Shown piece by piece: positions 16,156-24,655 of a stretch of 64,000 nucleotides of DNA. The position numbers and the translations under genes are program-made. The notes beneath the pieces were generated by a model, which did not search any database, had not been told where the DNA came from, and saw only the letters and a program-made list of their open reading frames with translations. Source of the DNA: Bauldia sp. (GTDB lineage: Bacteria > Pseudomonadota > Alphaproteobacteria > Rhizobiales > Kaistiaceae); contig NZ_JAGRLA010000025.1 in NCBI RefSeq assembly GCF_020442045.1, forward strand, positions 41,966 through 105,965. Direction: 5' to 3'. The number at the start of each line of letters is the position of its first letter. Position 1 is the stretch's first letter.

Positions 16156-18455
16156 CCGGGGCCGTCTCGTCGATGGAGCACGGGGAGGGCGGGCCGAAGC
16201 TGCCGCGCTCGGAGCAGGAGGCTTTCCGGCGCGCCCGCATCCTCCTCGAAGTCTCGCGACGATGCGCCCTGAAGCAGACACTCGACGGTCTCCTGCAGGA
16301 GCTTGTCGAGCTCACCTCGCGCGAGCTCGACTGCGATCGCGGAACTCTGTTTCTCAACGATCCGGGGACGTCGGAGCTCTATTCGCGGGTGGCGCAGGGC
16401 AACCTCACCCACGAGATCCGCATTCTGAACAACAGCGGCTTCGCCGGCTTTTCGTTCCAGACCGGCGAATCCATCCTGACATCCGACCCCTATTCCGACG
16501 ACCGCTTCAATCCGAGCGTCGACGAGCGGACCGGCTACCGCACCGAGAGCATGGTCTGCGTACCGGTCAGGACGCTCGCCGGCGAGATCATCGGCGTGAT
16601 GCAGTGCCTCAACAAGCGGAACGGGCATTTCACGGAAGACGATCTCGATCTGCTGTCCGACATGACGAGCCAGGCGGCCATCGCCTTGCAGAGCCATCAA
16701 TATGTCGAGCAGATCGAGAAGATCAGGATCAAGGAGACTGCCTTCCTCGAACTGGTTTCCGAGATCAGCTCGGAGTTCGACCTGTCATCGATCCTGGTCA
16801 GGGTCGTGAAGGAAACGACCAGGATGCTCAACGCCGAGCGGGCGACCGTCTTCCTTCATGACTCGGCGACCGGAACCCTTTTCTCGCGGGTTTCCTCGGG
16901 CAGCGAGATCAGCGAGATCCGGTTCCCCAGCCATCTCGGCATTGCCGGGGCGGTGTTCACCTCCGGCGAGAGCATGAACATCCCCTATGCCTATGCCGAT
17001 CTGCGGTTCAATCCGGCTTTCGACAGGCAGACCGGCTTCTTCACCCGTTCGATCCTGTGCGTGCCGATCGTCAACAAGGACAACAAGGTGATCGGCGTCT
17101 CGCAGATGCTCAACAAGCGCGGCGGCATCTTCACCGACGAGGACGAGCAGCGGCTGAAGGCATTCACCGCGCAGATCGCCATAGCGCTCGAGAATTCCAA
17201 GCTGTTCGATGATGTCCGCCGGATGAAGGACTACACGGACAGCATGCTGCAAAGCATGTCGAACGGCGTGATCACGCTCGATCCGAAGAACAAGGTCGTG
17301 ACCTGCAATGCCTCGGGCGGCGGGATCTGGTCATGCGCGCCGGACAGCCTGGTCGGCAAGCCGCTGGAGTCGTTGATCGGCGACGACAGCAAATGGCTGC
17401 CGGGCGAGATCGGGAAGGTCATGGCGAGCCGCCAGAGCGAAATCTTTCTCGATGTCTCGCTGACGCTCGCCGGCACCGAAAGATCGGTGAATCTCACCGT
17501 CATGCCGCTGCTGACCGACGGCGGTTCGCAGGACATCGGCACGATGCTGATGTTCGACGACATCAGCTCGGAAAAGCGGATGATGTCGACCATGTCGCGC
17601 TACATGGACCCGGTCATCGCCACCCGGCTGCTCGACGGCAAGGGCACCGAGATGCTTGGCGGGCTGTCCGCCGAGGCGACGGTGATGTTCACCGACATCC
17701 GCGGCTTCACCCCGATCACCGAGGAATACGGGGCGCAAGGCACGGTCTCGTTCCTCAACGAGTATTTCACGATGATGGTCGACTGCATCGCCAGCGAAGG
17801 CGGGATGCTCGACAAGTTCATCGGCGACGCGATCATGGCCTGCTTCGGCCTGCCGATGGCGCATGACGACGATCCCGACCGGGCGGTCAGGGCGGCGATC
17901 GCCATGATCAGGCGCCTGTGGGAGTGGAATATCGAGCGACGCGCGGCAGGTCTCAGAACCGTCGACATGGGGGTCGGCATCAATACTGACCAGGTTGTTT
18001 CGGGCAATATCGGTTCGCCGCGGCGGATGGATTACACGGTGATCGGCGACGGGGTGAACCTCGCCTCGCGGCTCGAGAGCGCCTGCAAGTCCTATTCGGC
18101 CCGAATCCTGATCTCGGAAACGACGGCGCGGCAGCTCCGCGGCACCTACCGGATGCGCGACATCGACCTGGTGGTGGTCAAGGGCCAGTCGCGGCCGGTG
18201 CGGGTCTTCGAAGTGCTTGACTACCACTCGCCGGAATCGTTCCCGAACCTGATGGACGTGGTCAACTACTTCAACGAGGGCATCGGGCACTATCGCAGCG
18301 CGAATTGGGACAAGGCCTCGGATCGCTTCGCCAGGTGCCTGGAGTCCAATCCAGGAGACGCGCTGTCGGCGACCTACATCGATCGCTGTCGCGTCCTCGC
18401 GGCCGATCCGCCGGCCGGCGATTGGGACGGTGTCTGGGTGATGACCCGGAAGTAG
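16152..18455 (+). CDS. GAF-GAF-PAS class III adenylate cyclase
   Basis: 767 residues, soluble. GAF-A is at about 30-180, GAF-B at 200-350, a PAS-like region at 360-475, the cyclase domain at 505-690 and a helical TPR-like tail to about 750. GAF-B has the complete NKFDE motif (Asn321, Lys322, Phe327, Asp331, Glu332) that marks cyclic-nucleotide-binding GAF domains; GAF-A has it nearly complete (Asn154, Lys155, Phe160, Asp164). Cyclase residues are present: metal Asp515 (FTDIRGF) and Asp559 (KFIGD), adenine-selecting Lys555 and Asp627, and transition-state Asn635 and Arg640 (GDGVNLASR). It should therefore make cAMP and may sense a cyclic nucleotide itself. The architecture equals that of cyanobacterial CyaB1. 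It is coupled to the coiled-coil protein upstream and convergent with an HD-domain protein. Confidence 0.92.
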   Translation: MTGAVSSMEHGEGGPKLPRSEQEAFRRARILLEVSRRCALKQTLDGLLQELVELTSRELDCDRGTLFLNDPGTSELYSRVAQGNLTHEIRILNNSGFAGFSFQTGESILTSDPYSDDRFNPSVDERTGYRTESMVCVPVRTLAGEIIGVMQCLNKRNGHFTEDDLDLLSDMTSQAAIALQSHQYVEQIEKIRIKETAFLELVSEISSEFDLSSILVRVVKETTRMLNAERATVFLHDSATGTLFSRVSSGSEISEIRFPSHLGIAGAVFTSGESMNIPYAYADLRFNPAFDRQTGFFTRSILCVPIVNKDNKVIGVSQMLNKRGGIFTDEDEQRLKAFTAQIAIALENSKLFDDVRRMKDYTDSMLQSMSNGVITLDPKNKVVTCNASGGGIWSCAPDSLVGKPLESLIGDDSKWLPGEIGKVMASRQSEIFLDVSLTLAGTERSVNLTVMPLLTDGGSQDIGTMLMFDDISSEKRMMSTMSRYMDPVIATRLLDGKGTEMLGGLSAEATVMFTDIRGFTPITEEYGAQGTVSFLNEYFTMMVDCIASEGGMLDKFIGDAIMACFGLPMAHDDDPDRAVRAAIAMIRRLWEWNIERRAAGLRTVDMGVGINTDQVVSGNIGSPRRMDYTVIGDGVNLASRLESACKSYSARILISETTARQLRGTYRMRDIDLVVVKGQSRPVRVFEVLDYHSPESFPNLMDVVNYFNEGIGHYRSANWDKASDRFARCLESNPGDALSATYIDRCRVLAADPPAGDWDGVWVMTRK

Positions 18456-18465
18456 CGTGCACCGC

Positions 18466-19347
18466 TCAATCGAGCGCCGCGATCCGTTCCCGTATGACCG
18501 CCAGGTTCCGCTCGATCGAGGCGAGATAGGGATTTTCGCCGGTCACTGGATTCCTGAAGTGTCGCCAGATGCCGCCGCATTCTTCGTTCAGCTTGTGCTG
18601 CACGAAGGTGTCCCAGAAGGCGGGCGTACCACGCAGCAGCGCCTCGTAGCTCGCAAACGGCCATTCGTCCCGGGGTATTCCCTGATAGCGGTAGCTTTCG
18701 GCGAACTCGTTGAACAGGGGTTCGAGACGATCCGGGTATCGCGGATCGCTGATCTGGCCGATGTAATCCGCCGTGCAAACGGCTTGGCCGAGCAGGCGCT
18801 CGATGTCGCTGCGGAAGGTGAGTTCGACGAGGTTCACGCGTGGTCCGGTCGAACTGATCAGATGCTCGACGAACTGGATGTCATCATCCGACCAGCCGCG
18901 TCCTTCCAGGAAGCGGCGCGCGAAGTCGCAGGAGCGGCCCTCGTGAAGATGGGTGTATTTGGCTCCACTGCCGTCGAGATCGCCGGCCTTCTTGAGAAAA
19001 CCGATATCGTGAAACAACACCGCGACCAGGGCCCGGCGAAAGTCATTCGCTTCGATGGAGGGGGAGGCATTGTCCTCCTGCCGGCGATGCATCAGCTCAG
19101 CAAGGCACAGCGTGGCCTGCAAGGTGTGCGTTATGTCGTGATAGGCCGTGTCCATGGCCTGGTATTCGGGATAATCGCCGTTGAACAGGTTCTCGACGGC
19201 ATCCATGTATTCGTCGATATACCCGTCGTCGGGAGCGCCAAACATGTGCTCCTGGCGCTCCTTGACCAGGCGGCGAATCGCGGCGGGGCAGGAAAAGTCG
19301 ATTTCCGACAAATCCGGCAGCGCAACGTAGTCGATCGTGTCTCTCAT
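18466..19347 (-). CDS. HD-domain metal-dependent phosphohydrolase
   Basis: 293 residues. The HD superfamily metal ligands are visible as His in YHDITHTLQ, the His-Asp pair in LFHDIGFLK, a further His in EHLISSTG and a late Asp in CTADYIGQ. Such proteins hydrolyse phosphoester bonds in nucleotides, including cyclic nucleotides. It ends 10 bases from the end of the adenylate cyclase gene on the opposite strand, so a role in degrading the cyclase product is attractive but unproven. No signal peptide. The promoter side carries a perfect 12-bp palindrome 136 bases upstream. Confidence 0.8.
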   Translation of the reverse strand: MRDTIDYVALPDLSEIDFSCPAAIRRLVKERQEHMFGAPDDGYIDEYMDAVENLFNGDYPEYQAMDTAYHDITHTLQATLCLAELMHRRQEDNASPSIEANDFRRALVAVLFHDIGFLKKAGDLDGSGAKYTHLHEGRSCDFARRFLEGRGWSDDDIQFVEHLISSTGPRVNLVELTFRSDIERLLGQAVCTADYIGQISDPRYPDRLEPLFNEFAESYRYQGIPRDEWPFASYEALLRGTPAFWDTFVQHKLNEECGGIWRHFRNPVTGENPYLASIERNLAVIRERIAALD

Positions 19348-19482
19348 GCGCTGCCCTTAGAAAACGGGCAGGCTTCGGTCAATTGAATTATCCCCACGAC
19401 CTTCCCTCAGGTCACCGGCTCCAGCCCTCCACTCCGCACGGAAAGCCGTCGTCATTATAGCAACGATCGTCTCGACCATTTA

Positions 19483-19494
19483 TGACCTAGGTCA
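19483..19494. promoter_or_regulatory. Perfect palindrome TGACCTAGGTCA
   Basis: A 12-bp perfect palindrome in an AT-richer patch upstream of the HD-domain gene; probably a dimeric regulator site. The regulator is unknown. Confidence 0.4.
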
Positions 19495-19640
19495 CAGACT
19501 TGGCGGGGGCGTCATGTAGCATTGCCCGCTTTTCCCCGAACTTGGTGATCTTCCGTGCCTGGCCGTGCGTTTCGGCCGGATTCCGCCATTGACGGTGCCA
19601 GATGCCGACGACGGCGCAGGTTCGTCAGGGCCGGTTATCC

Positions 19641-19657
19641 CCGGATCACCGATCCGG
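19641..19657 (-). terminator. Hairpin after livM
   Basis: CCGGATC and GATCCGG form a 7-bp stem with a 3-base loop 15 bases beyond the livM stop. It lacks a T-run, so it may be a Rho-assisted end or RNA-stability hairpin. Confidence 0.35.
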
Positions 19658-19671
19658 CGCGCATAGCCGGA

Positions 19672-20694
19672 TCAGTCAAGGGGGTATCTGATCCGACGGC
19701 GGACCGGAAACAACTCGATGCCGAAGCGGTCCTGGACGAATCCCCACAGGCCGCGCGGCGCCTTCAGCATGACGACGATGGCGACCAGGCCGAGGATCAT
19801 CAGGTAGATCGAACCGAGATCAGCCAGCGTCTCGCGGAGCAGGAAAAAGACGATCACTCCGACGATCGGTCCCTCGATGGTGCCGATCCCGCCAATGACG
19901 GTGATGAAGATGACGTAGGCCGTCCAGTCGTTGACGTTGAAAGCGGCATCCGGGGAGATGCGGAGCTTCTGGAGGAAGATCAGCGCCCCGACCATGGCGG
20001 TCGCCCCGGCGGAAACGACGTAGATCATCAGCTTGGTGCGCCAGATGCGCACGCCGAGACTCTCCGAGGCGACCTCGCTGTCGCGAATGGCGGCGAGCGC
20101 CAGCCCGCGTCGGGTCGACAGAAGCCAGTAGGTGCCGCCGAGCACCACGACCACCAGCAAGAAGGCCGCCCAGTAGACGATCCACTCGCGCATGTCCCGC
20201 CCTTCGGCGATGTCCTTGACGACCGCCACCGGCAGGCTGGTGCCGGAGCCGCCACCGAGCGCGGAGACCTGCGCGAAGACGAGGCGGAACACCTCGGCCA
20301 TCACCCAGGTGCCGATGGCGAAATAGGCGCCGGAGAGACGAAAGATCAGGACCGCGACGGGTACCGCGATCAGCGCGCCCAGAATGCCGGCAATCGGGAT
20401 GGTGAGGAGCGGATTGACGCCGAGCAGGATGGCGAAGGCGAAGAGCATGTAGCCGCCGAAGCCGACATAGGCCTGCTGGCCGACCGAAACGAGGCCGGCA
20501 AACCCGGCAAGCAGGTTCCAGAGGCAGGCAAGGGCCAGATAAGTGAATATCTCCGAGAGAAGCCGCATGTCGGCACGGCCGGCCCAGGCCGGCGCCGCCG
20601 CAAGTGCGATCAGGGCGACGATCGCGACGACGGCGGCAAGGCGGCTTGTCGCGGTCGCCCGCTCGACCCGCCAGTCGGGTGTGACGGCGCTCAT
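19672..20694 (-). CDS. livM: Branched-chain amino acid-type ABC permease, LivM family
   Basis: 340 residues, hydrophobic with about eight to nine membrane spans. The LivM signatures include the block around GLVSVGQQAYVGFGGYM and the cytoplasmic loop RRGLALAAIRDSEVASESLGV. It forms the inner-membrane channel with LivH. The ATG at 20694 overlaps the livH stop as ATGA; the open frame upstream of it is livH sequence. Last gene of the importer set. Confidence 0.92.
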   Translation of the reverse strand: MSAVTPDWRVERATATSRLAAVVAIVALIALAAAPAWAGRADMRLLSEIFTYLALACLWNLLAGFAGLVSVGQQAYVGFGGYMLFAFAILLGVNPLLTIPIAGILGALIAVPVAVLIFRLSGAYFAIGTWVMAEVFRLVFAQVSALGGGSGTSLPVAVVKDIAEGRDMREWIVYWAAFLLVVVVLGGTYWLLSTRRGLALAAIRDSEVASESLGVRIWRTKLMIYVVSAGATAMVGALIFLQKLRISPDAAFNVNDWTAYVIFITVIGGIGTIEGPIVGVIVFFLLRETLADLGSIYLMILGLVAIVVMLKAPRGLWGFVQDRFGIELFPVRRRIRYPLD

Positions 20695-21554
20695 CCGGCG
20701 ATCCTCGGGAAGAGGCCGGTCGGCCGGAACGCCAGCACCAGCAAAAAGACGAGGTGGCCGGCCAGGAGTTGCCAGCCGGGATTGATCTGTGCGCCGATCG
20801 CCTGGGTGACGCCGAGGATGACGCCACCGGCGAGCGTTCCCCAAAGGTTGCCGAGCCCGCCGATGATCACGGCCTCAAATCCGAAGATCAGCCGCGCCGG
20901 GCCGCTCGCCGGATCGAAGTTGGTGCGGACGGCGAGGAACACCCCGGCGATGGCGACCACCGCCAGCGACAGCGCCATGGCGAGGCCGAAGATGTGCCGG
21001 TTGTCGAGCCCCATCATCCGGGCTACGTCGGCGTCGTCTGACGTGGCGCGGAAGGCCCTGCCGAGGGCGGTCCGGTAGAAGATGAACTGGAGCACGCCGA
21101 TTACCGCCACCGCCGCCAGGAACATGACGAGCGGCAGTACCCCGATGTCGATGCCGGCGAGATTGAAGGTCGCCACCTCGAGAGCGCCGGCATTGAGTCG
21201 TCGGCTGTCGGCTGTGAAGACCTGCAGCAGCCCGTTCTGGATGATGACCGACAGGCCGAAGGTGACGAGGAGCGGCGGCAGGATGTCGGAGCCGAGAGTC
21301 AGGTTGAGGAGGCCACGCTGGAGCACGTAGCCGAGGAGGGCCATCAATGGAATGACGACGACAAGCGATTCCAGCGCGCCGAGTCCGAGCGTCTGCATCA
21401 CCACCAGGGCGAGGAAGGCAGCGAGCACGATCAGGTCGCCATGGGCGATGTTGACCAGCCGCATGACGCCGAAGATCAGCGAGAGACCGGCGGCGAACAG
21501 CGCATAGAGGCCGCCGACGAGGACTCCCTGGACGATGGCGTTGATCCACTGCAT
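20691..21554 (-). CDS. livH: Branched-chain amino acid-type ABC permease, LivH family
   Basis: 287 residues, multi-span membrane protein with LivH motifs: GLSLIFGVMRLVNIAHGDL near the N-terminus and GRAFRATSDDADVARMMGLD as the ATPase-contacting loop. It pairs with LivM to form the pore. It starts 6 bases after livF ends, so all four transporter genes are one unit. The family carries branched-chain amino acids, but also amides, urea and aromatic acids. Confidence 0.92.
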   Translation of the reverse strand: MQWINAIVQGVLVGGLYALFAAGLSLIFGVMRLVNIAHGDLIVLAAFLALVVMQTLGLGALESLVVVIPLMALLGYVLQRGLLNLTLGSDILPPLLVTFGLSVIIQNGLLQVFTADSRRLNAGALEVATFNLAGIDIGVLPLVMFLAAVAVIGVLQFIFYRTALGRAFRATSDDADVARMMGLDNRHIFGLAMALSLAVVAIAGVFLAVRTNFDPASGPARLIFGFEAVIIGGLGNLWGTLAGGVILGVTQAIGAQINPGWQLLAGHLVFLLVLAFRPTGLFPRIAG

Positions 21555-21560
21555 GAGGCC

Positions 21561-22265
21561 TCAGGTCCCGAAATAGGCGGCGGAGATCGCCGCGCGGTCG
21601 AGATCGGCCGGTCGGCCCTGCAGCGACACCCGCCCCTCCTGCAGGCAGACGACGCGGGTGGCGACCGACAGCGCGCGGGTGATATCCTGTTCGACAATGA
21701 CGGCGCCGGCGCCGCCGGCGACGATCCCCGGCAGCGCCGCGTAGATGTCCTTGATGATCACCGGAGCGAGGCCGAGGCTGATCTCGTCGAAGAGGATGAA
21801 GTCGGGATTTGCCATCAGCGCCCTGCCGATGGCGCACATCTGCTGCTGCCCGCCGGAGAGCGACGTGGAGGCCTGATTCCGCCGTTCGCCGAGGACAGGA
21901 AAGAGCGCGTAGACCGTTTCCAGCGACCAGCGTCCCTTGCGGCCGAGCTGGCCGCCGATCATCAGGTTCTCCTCCACCGACAGTGACGGGAAAAGGCGCC
22001 GGCCCTCCGGGACGAGGGCGATGCCGCGCTTCAGAATCCGGTCGGCCGAAAGCCCGCCGATTGACTCGCCGCGAAAGCGGATCGCTTCGCGCTTCGCCGG
22101 GATCACGCCGGCCACCGCCTTGAGAAAGGTGCTCTTGCCCGCGCCGTTGGCACCAATCATCGCCAGCACCTCGCCGGGCTCGACGGCGACCGAGACGGCG
22201 AACAGCGCCTGGAAGTCACCATAGAAGGCGTCAAGTTCAGTCACGGCGAGGATCGGTTCAGGCAT
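21561..22265 (-). CDS. livF: ABC ATPase, LivF family
   Basis: 234 residues. Walker A is GANGAGKST, the signature is LSGGQQQMCAIGRAL, and Walker B is FILFDEIS with LGLAP following, which is typical of LivF. It drives substrate import together with LivG. It overlaps livG by 8 bases. Confidence 0.93.
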   Translation of the reverse strand: MPEPILAVTELDAFYGDFQALFAVSVAVEPGEVLAMIGANGAGKSTFLKAVAGVIPAKREAIRFRGESIGGLSADRILKRGIALVPEGRRLFPSLSVEENLMIGGQLGRKGRWSLETVYALFPVLGERRNQASTSLSGGQQQMCAIGRALMANPDFILFDEISLGLAPVIIKDIYAALPGIVAGGAGAVIVEQDITRALSVATRVVCLQEGRVSLQGRPADLDRAAISAAYFGT

Positions 22266-22989
22266 CGGCTTCGATGCCCAGATAGATTTCGGAGACTTCC
22301 CGGCTCGCCATCACCGTCTTCGGATCCCCCTCCGCAACGATGCGGCCGAAGTCGATCACCAGCAGCCGATCGACGATGGCGAGAAGGGCGTGCACCACAT
22401 GCTCGATCCACACGATGGAGATGCCGGTCTTGCGAAGCCCGGTGATCGCGGCGACCAGCTCGCGGCATTCGTGCTCGCTGAGCCCGCCGGCGATCTCGTC
22501 GAGGAGCAGGAGCTCGGGCCCGGTGGCGAGCGCCCGTGCCATCTCCAGTCGCTTGCGCTCCAGGAGGGTCAACGAATCGGCCATGGCATTGGCCTTCGCC
22601 TTGAGGCCGGTGAGCTCCAGTACCTCGACCGCCTTGGCGTAGGCTTCGCGCTCGCTCATATCGCCACCGAAGGCGGCCCCGACCACGACGTTCTCGAACA
22701 CGGTCATGCCGGAGAAGGGATGCGGAATCTGAAAGGAACGCGACACGCCGAGACGGCAGCGCGCCGCCGCGTTGAGGCTGGTGATGTCGCGGTTGCGATA
22801 AGCGATCGTCCCGGAATCCGCCTTGACCGTTCCGGCGACCAGATTGAACAGGCTCGTCTTGCCCGCGCCATTCGGCCCGATGATACCGAGCGCCTCGCCG
22901 CCCGCGACCTCGATATCGATCGCGTCCGCGACGACGATGGCGCCGTAGCGCTTGCAGACCTTGCTCAGTCGGATGATGGGCGCCGCCAT
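22258..22989 (-). CDS. livG: ABC ATPase, LivG family
   Basis: 243 residues from the ATG at 22989. Walker A is GPNGAGKTS, the Q-loop region SRSFQIPHPFSGMTVFENV is LivG-like, and Walker B is LLLLDEIAGGLSEHE. The signature is degenerate (DSLTLLERKRLEMARAL), as often in LivG. An alternative ATG nine codons upstream exists. The 376 bases upstream, between this gene and the binding-protein gene, are repeat sequence. Confidence 0.92.
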   Translation of the reverse strand: MAAPIIRLSKVCKRYGAIVVADAIDIEVAGGEALGIIGPNGAGKTSLFNLVAGTVKADSGTIAYRNRDITSLNAAARCRLGVSRSFQIPHPFSGMTVFENVVVGAAFGGDMSEREAYAKAVEVLELTGLKAKANAMADSLTLLERKRLEMARALATGPELLLLDEIAGGLSEHECRELVAAITGLRKTGISIVWIEHVVHALLAIVDRLLVIDFGRIVAEGDPKTVMASREVSEIYLGIEADA

Positions 22990-23365
22990 CACGGCGCATC
23001 CCGTGCCTGGAGGCATCGAACGCGCTGGCCACGAGGGCGCCTCCTCTCCCGGAGGGGGAGGGGATAGCGAGACCCGCCCGGCGAAACCGGGCCCGGTCGA
23101 GCTTGGTCAGGGGTTGCGAAGCCCTCAATCAGGGAGCGAGCCCGTGAGGAGCCAGCCCGCTCGCGCTCTGTTCTGACCGCTCCCATGAACCCTCGCCAGC
23201 TTCGCCTGTGCCCGCCTGTCGCGGGCAAGGCTTCGTATCCTCTCCCTCCGGGAGAGGAAGTGCTACCCTCGGCGCGCCGAATCTCGAACCAGCCACCTCG
23301 CCATCCTGAGGTGCCCGGCCGCAAGGCGGCCGGGCCCCGAAGGACGCACCGTCCGGTGACGTTCC
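22990..23365. repeat. Repeat-filled gap between binding-protein gene and livG
   Basis: 376 bases without a gene. It contains an inverted pair of CT/GA-rich palindromes: CCTCTCCCGGAGGGGGAGG at 23041-23059 and TCCTCTCCCTCCGGGAGAGG at 23238-23257. One copy of the CCATCCTGAGG / CGAAGGACGC palindromic element lies at 23299-23347. The genes on both sides keep the same orientation, so transcription may read through. Confidence 0.7.
23299..23347 (+). repeat. REP-like palindromic element, copy 1
   Basis: Begins CGCCATCCTGAGGTGCCCGG and ends CCCCGAAGGACGC, with an internal GCCGCAAGGCGGC hairpin. Four more copies occur in the window at 25597, 25698, 63452 and 63562. Confidence 0.75.
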
Positions 23366-24655
23366 CTACCCGATCAGCTTCAGTTCGCCGCCGACCGGAA
23401 TCTCCGGCGCTGTCTCGTTTTCGCAGATGACGAGATCGAAACCGTCGGTACCCTTCTGCCACTGTCCAGCCACCAGCGGGGTCTTGGTGACGTTCCTGAC
23501 AGGCGTGCCGGTCCACTCGACCGGCCCGACAATGGTCTTCAAGTTGGTGGAGGCGATCGCGTCGATGATCGCGCTCGAATCGTCGAGGTCGTCGGCTCGC
23601 TTCACCACGTCGGCAACCACCTCGAAGAGGGCGTGCTTGAAGCCGATCGGCTGCGTCCACGGGCGGCCGGTGGCCTCCGTATAGGCGTTGGTCAGCTCGC
23701 GAGCCGACTGGCCGGTAAGGCTGGACGAGAAGGGATGGTTGGGCGTCCACCAGATTTCCGACGAGAGACCGTTGGCACGGTCGCCGAGCGAATCCACCAC
23801 CGACGGGAAGAGCAGTGCCTTGCCGATGGTGACGATCTTCGGATTGAAGCCCTGCTGCGCCGCCTGGCCCCAGAAGGTGGCGAAATCCGGCGGGATCATG
23901 TTGCCGGTGACGATTTCGCAGCCGGCATCCTTGAAGGCGCTGATCTGGGCGGTGAAGTCGCTGTTGAGCGGCTGGTAGCGGCCGGGATCGACCAGCTTGA
24001 AGCCGGCCTTGTCGAGGGCCGGCGGGAAGCCGACCTGGGCGTCGCCCCAGGCATTGCCATCGGCATCGTTGGGAAAGAGCCCGCCGACCGTCTTGGCGAC
24101 GCCCTGCTGGTCCCAGAGCGCGAGGAACGCGGCGATGACGTCTTCCAGTCCCCAGAAAAAGTGATAGGTCCAGTCGAAGCCGGTCGCCGGATCGCCGTTG
24201 CGCCCGAAGAAGTAGGGCTGCCACGGGCAGTCGGTGGTCACGCACGGCACCTCGTTGACCTCGGCCTGGTCGGCCACCGGGTTGGTGGTATCCGGCGTCG
24301 AGGCGGCCGTGATGATATCCACCTCGTCCTGGAGGATCAGCTCGGCGGCGACCTCCGCGGCCCGGTTGGGGTTCGACTGGCTGTCCTTGGCGATGATCTC
24401 GACCTTGACCAGCTTGCCGTTGTTGTCGATGCCGCCGGCGAAGACCTTCTCGATCTCGCCGAGAATATAGGGGTCGGCCTCGCCGAAGCCGGCAAGCGGT
24501 CCCGTCCGCGGGCTCACGTGGCCAACCTTGATGACCATGTCCTCGGCATAGGCGCGGGTGTTGCGCAGGATCGCCGGCATGGCCAGCGTCGCCGCCGAGG
24601 CGGTCAGGAACGTCCGGCGCGATATGCGTCCGCCGGCGACGGTCGTCTTGGTCAT
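23366..24655 (-). CDS. ABC substrate-binding protein of the amino acid/amide (LivJ-like) family, Tat-type signal
   Basis: 429 residues. The N-terminus ISRRTFLTASAATLAMPAI is a twin-arginine signal (RRxFL) followed by a hydrophobic stretch and ALA-like cleavage region near residue 35. The mature part begins MVIKVGHVSPRTGPLAGFGE, typical of periplasmic type I binding proteins feeding LivHMGF importers. Folding in the cytoplasm before export is implied by the Tat signal. It overlaps the upstream 3-hydroxyacyl-CoA dehydrogenase gene by ATGA. The ligand is unknown; neighbouring enzymes suggest a carboxylate or amino-acid-like compound. Confidence 0.9.
   Translation of the reverse strand: MTKTTVAGGRISRRTFLTASAATLAMPAILRNTRAYAEDMVIKVGHVSPRTGPLAGFGEADPYILGEIEKVFAGGIDNNGKLVKVEIIAKDSQSNPNRAAEVAAELILQDEVDIITAASTPDTTNPVADQAEVNEVPCVTTDCPWQPYFFGRNGDPATGFDWTYHFFWGLEDVIAAFLALWDQQGVAKTVGGLFPNDADGNAWGDAQVGFPPALDKAGFKLVDPGRYQPLNSDFTAQISAFKDAGCEIVTGNMIPPDFATFWGQAAQQGFNPKIVTIGKALLFPSVVDSLGDRANGLSSEIWWTPNHPFSSSLTGQSARELTNAYTEATGRPWTQPIGFKHALFEVVADVVKRADDLDDSSAIIDAIASTNLKTIVGPVEWTGTPVRNVTKTPLVAGQWQKGTDGFDLVICENETAPEIPVGGELKLIG

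Larger units (their letters stand above)
19348..19671. other. Intergenic region between HD gene and livM
   Basis: This stretch of 324 bases holds the promoter side of the HD-domain gene and the 3' end of the importer operon. It contains the palindrome at 19483-19494 and a hairpin at 19641-19657 (CCGGATC / GATCCGG) just past livM. I see no gene in it. Confidence 0.5.
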
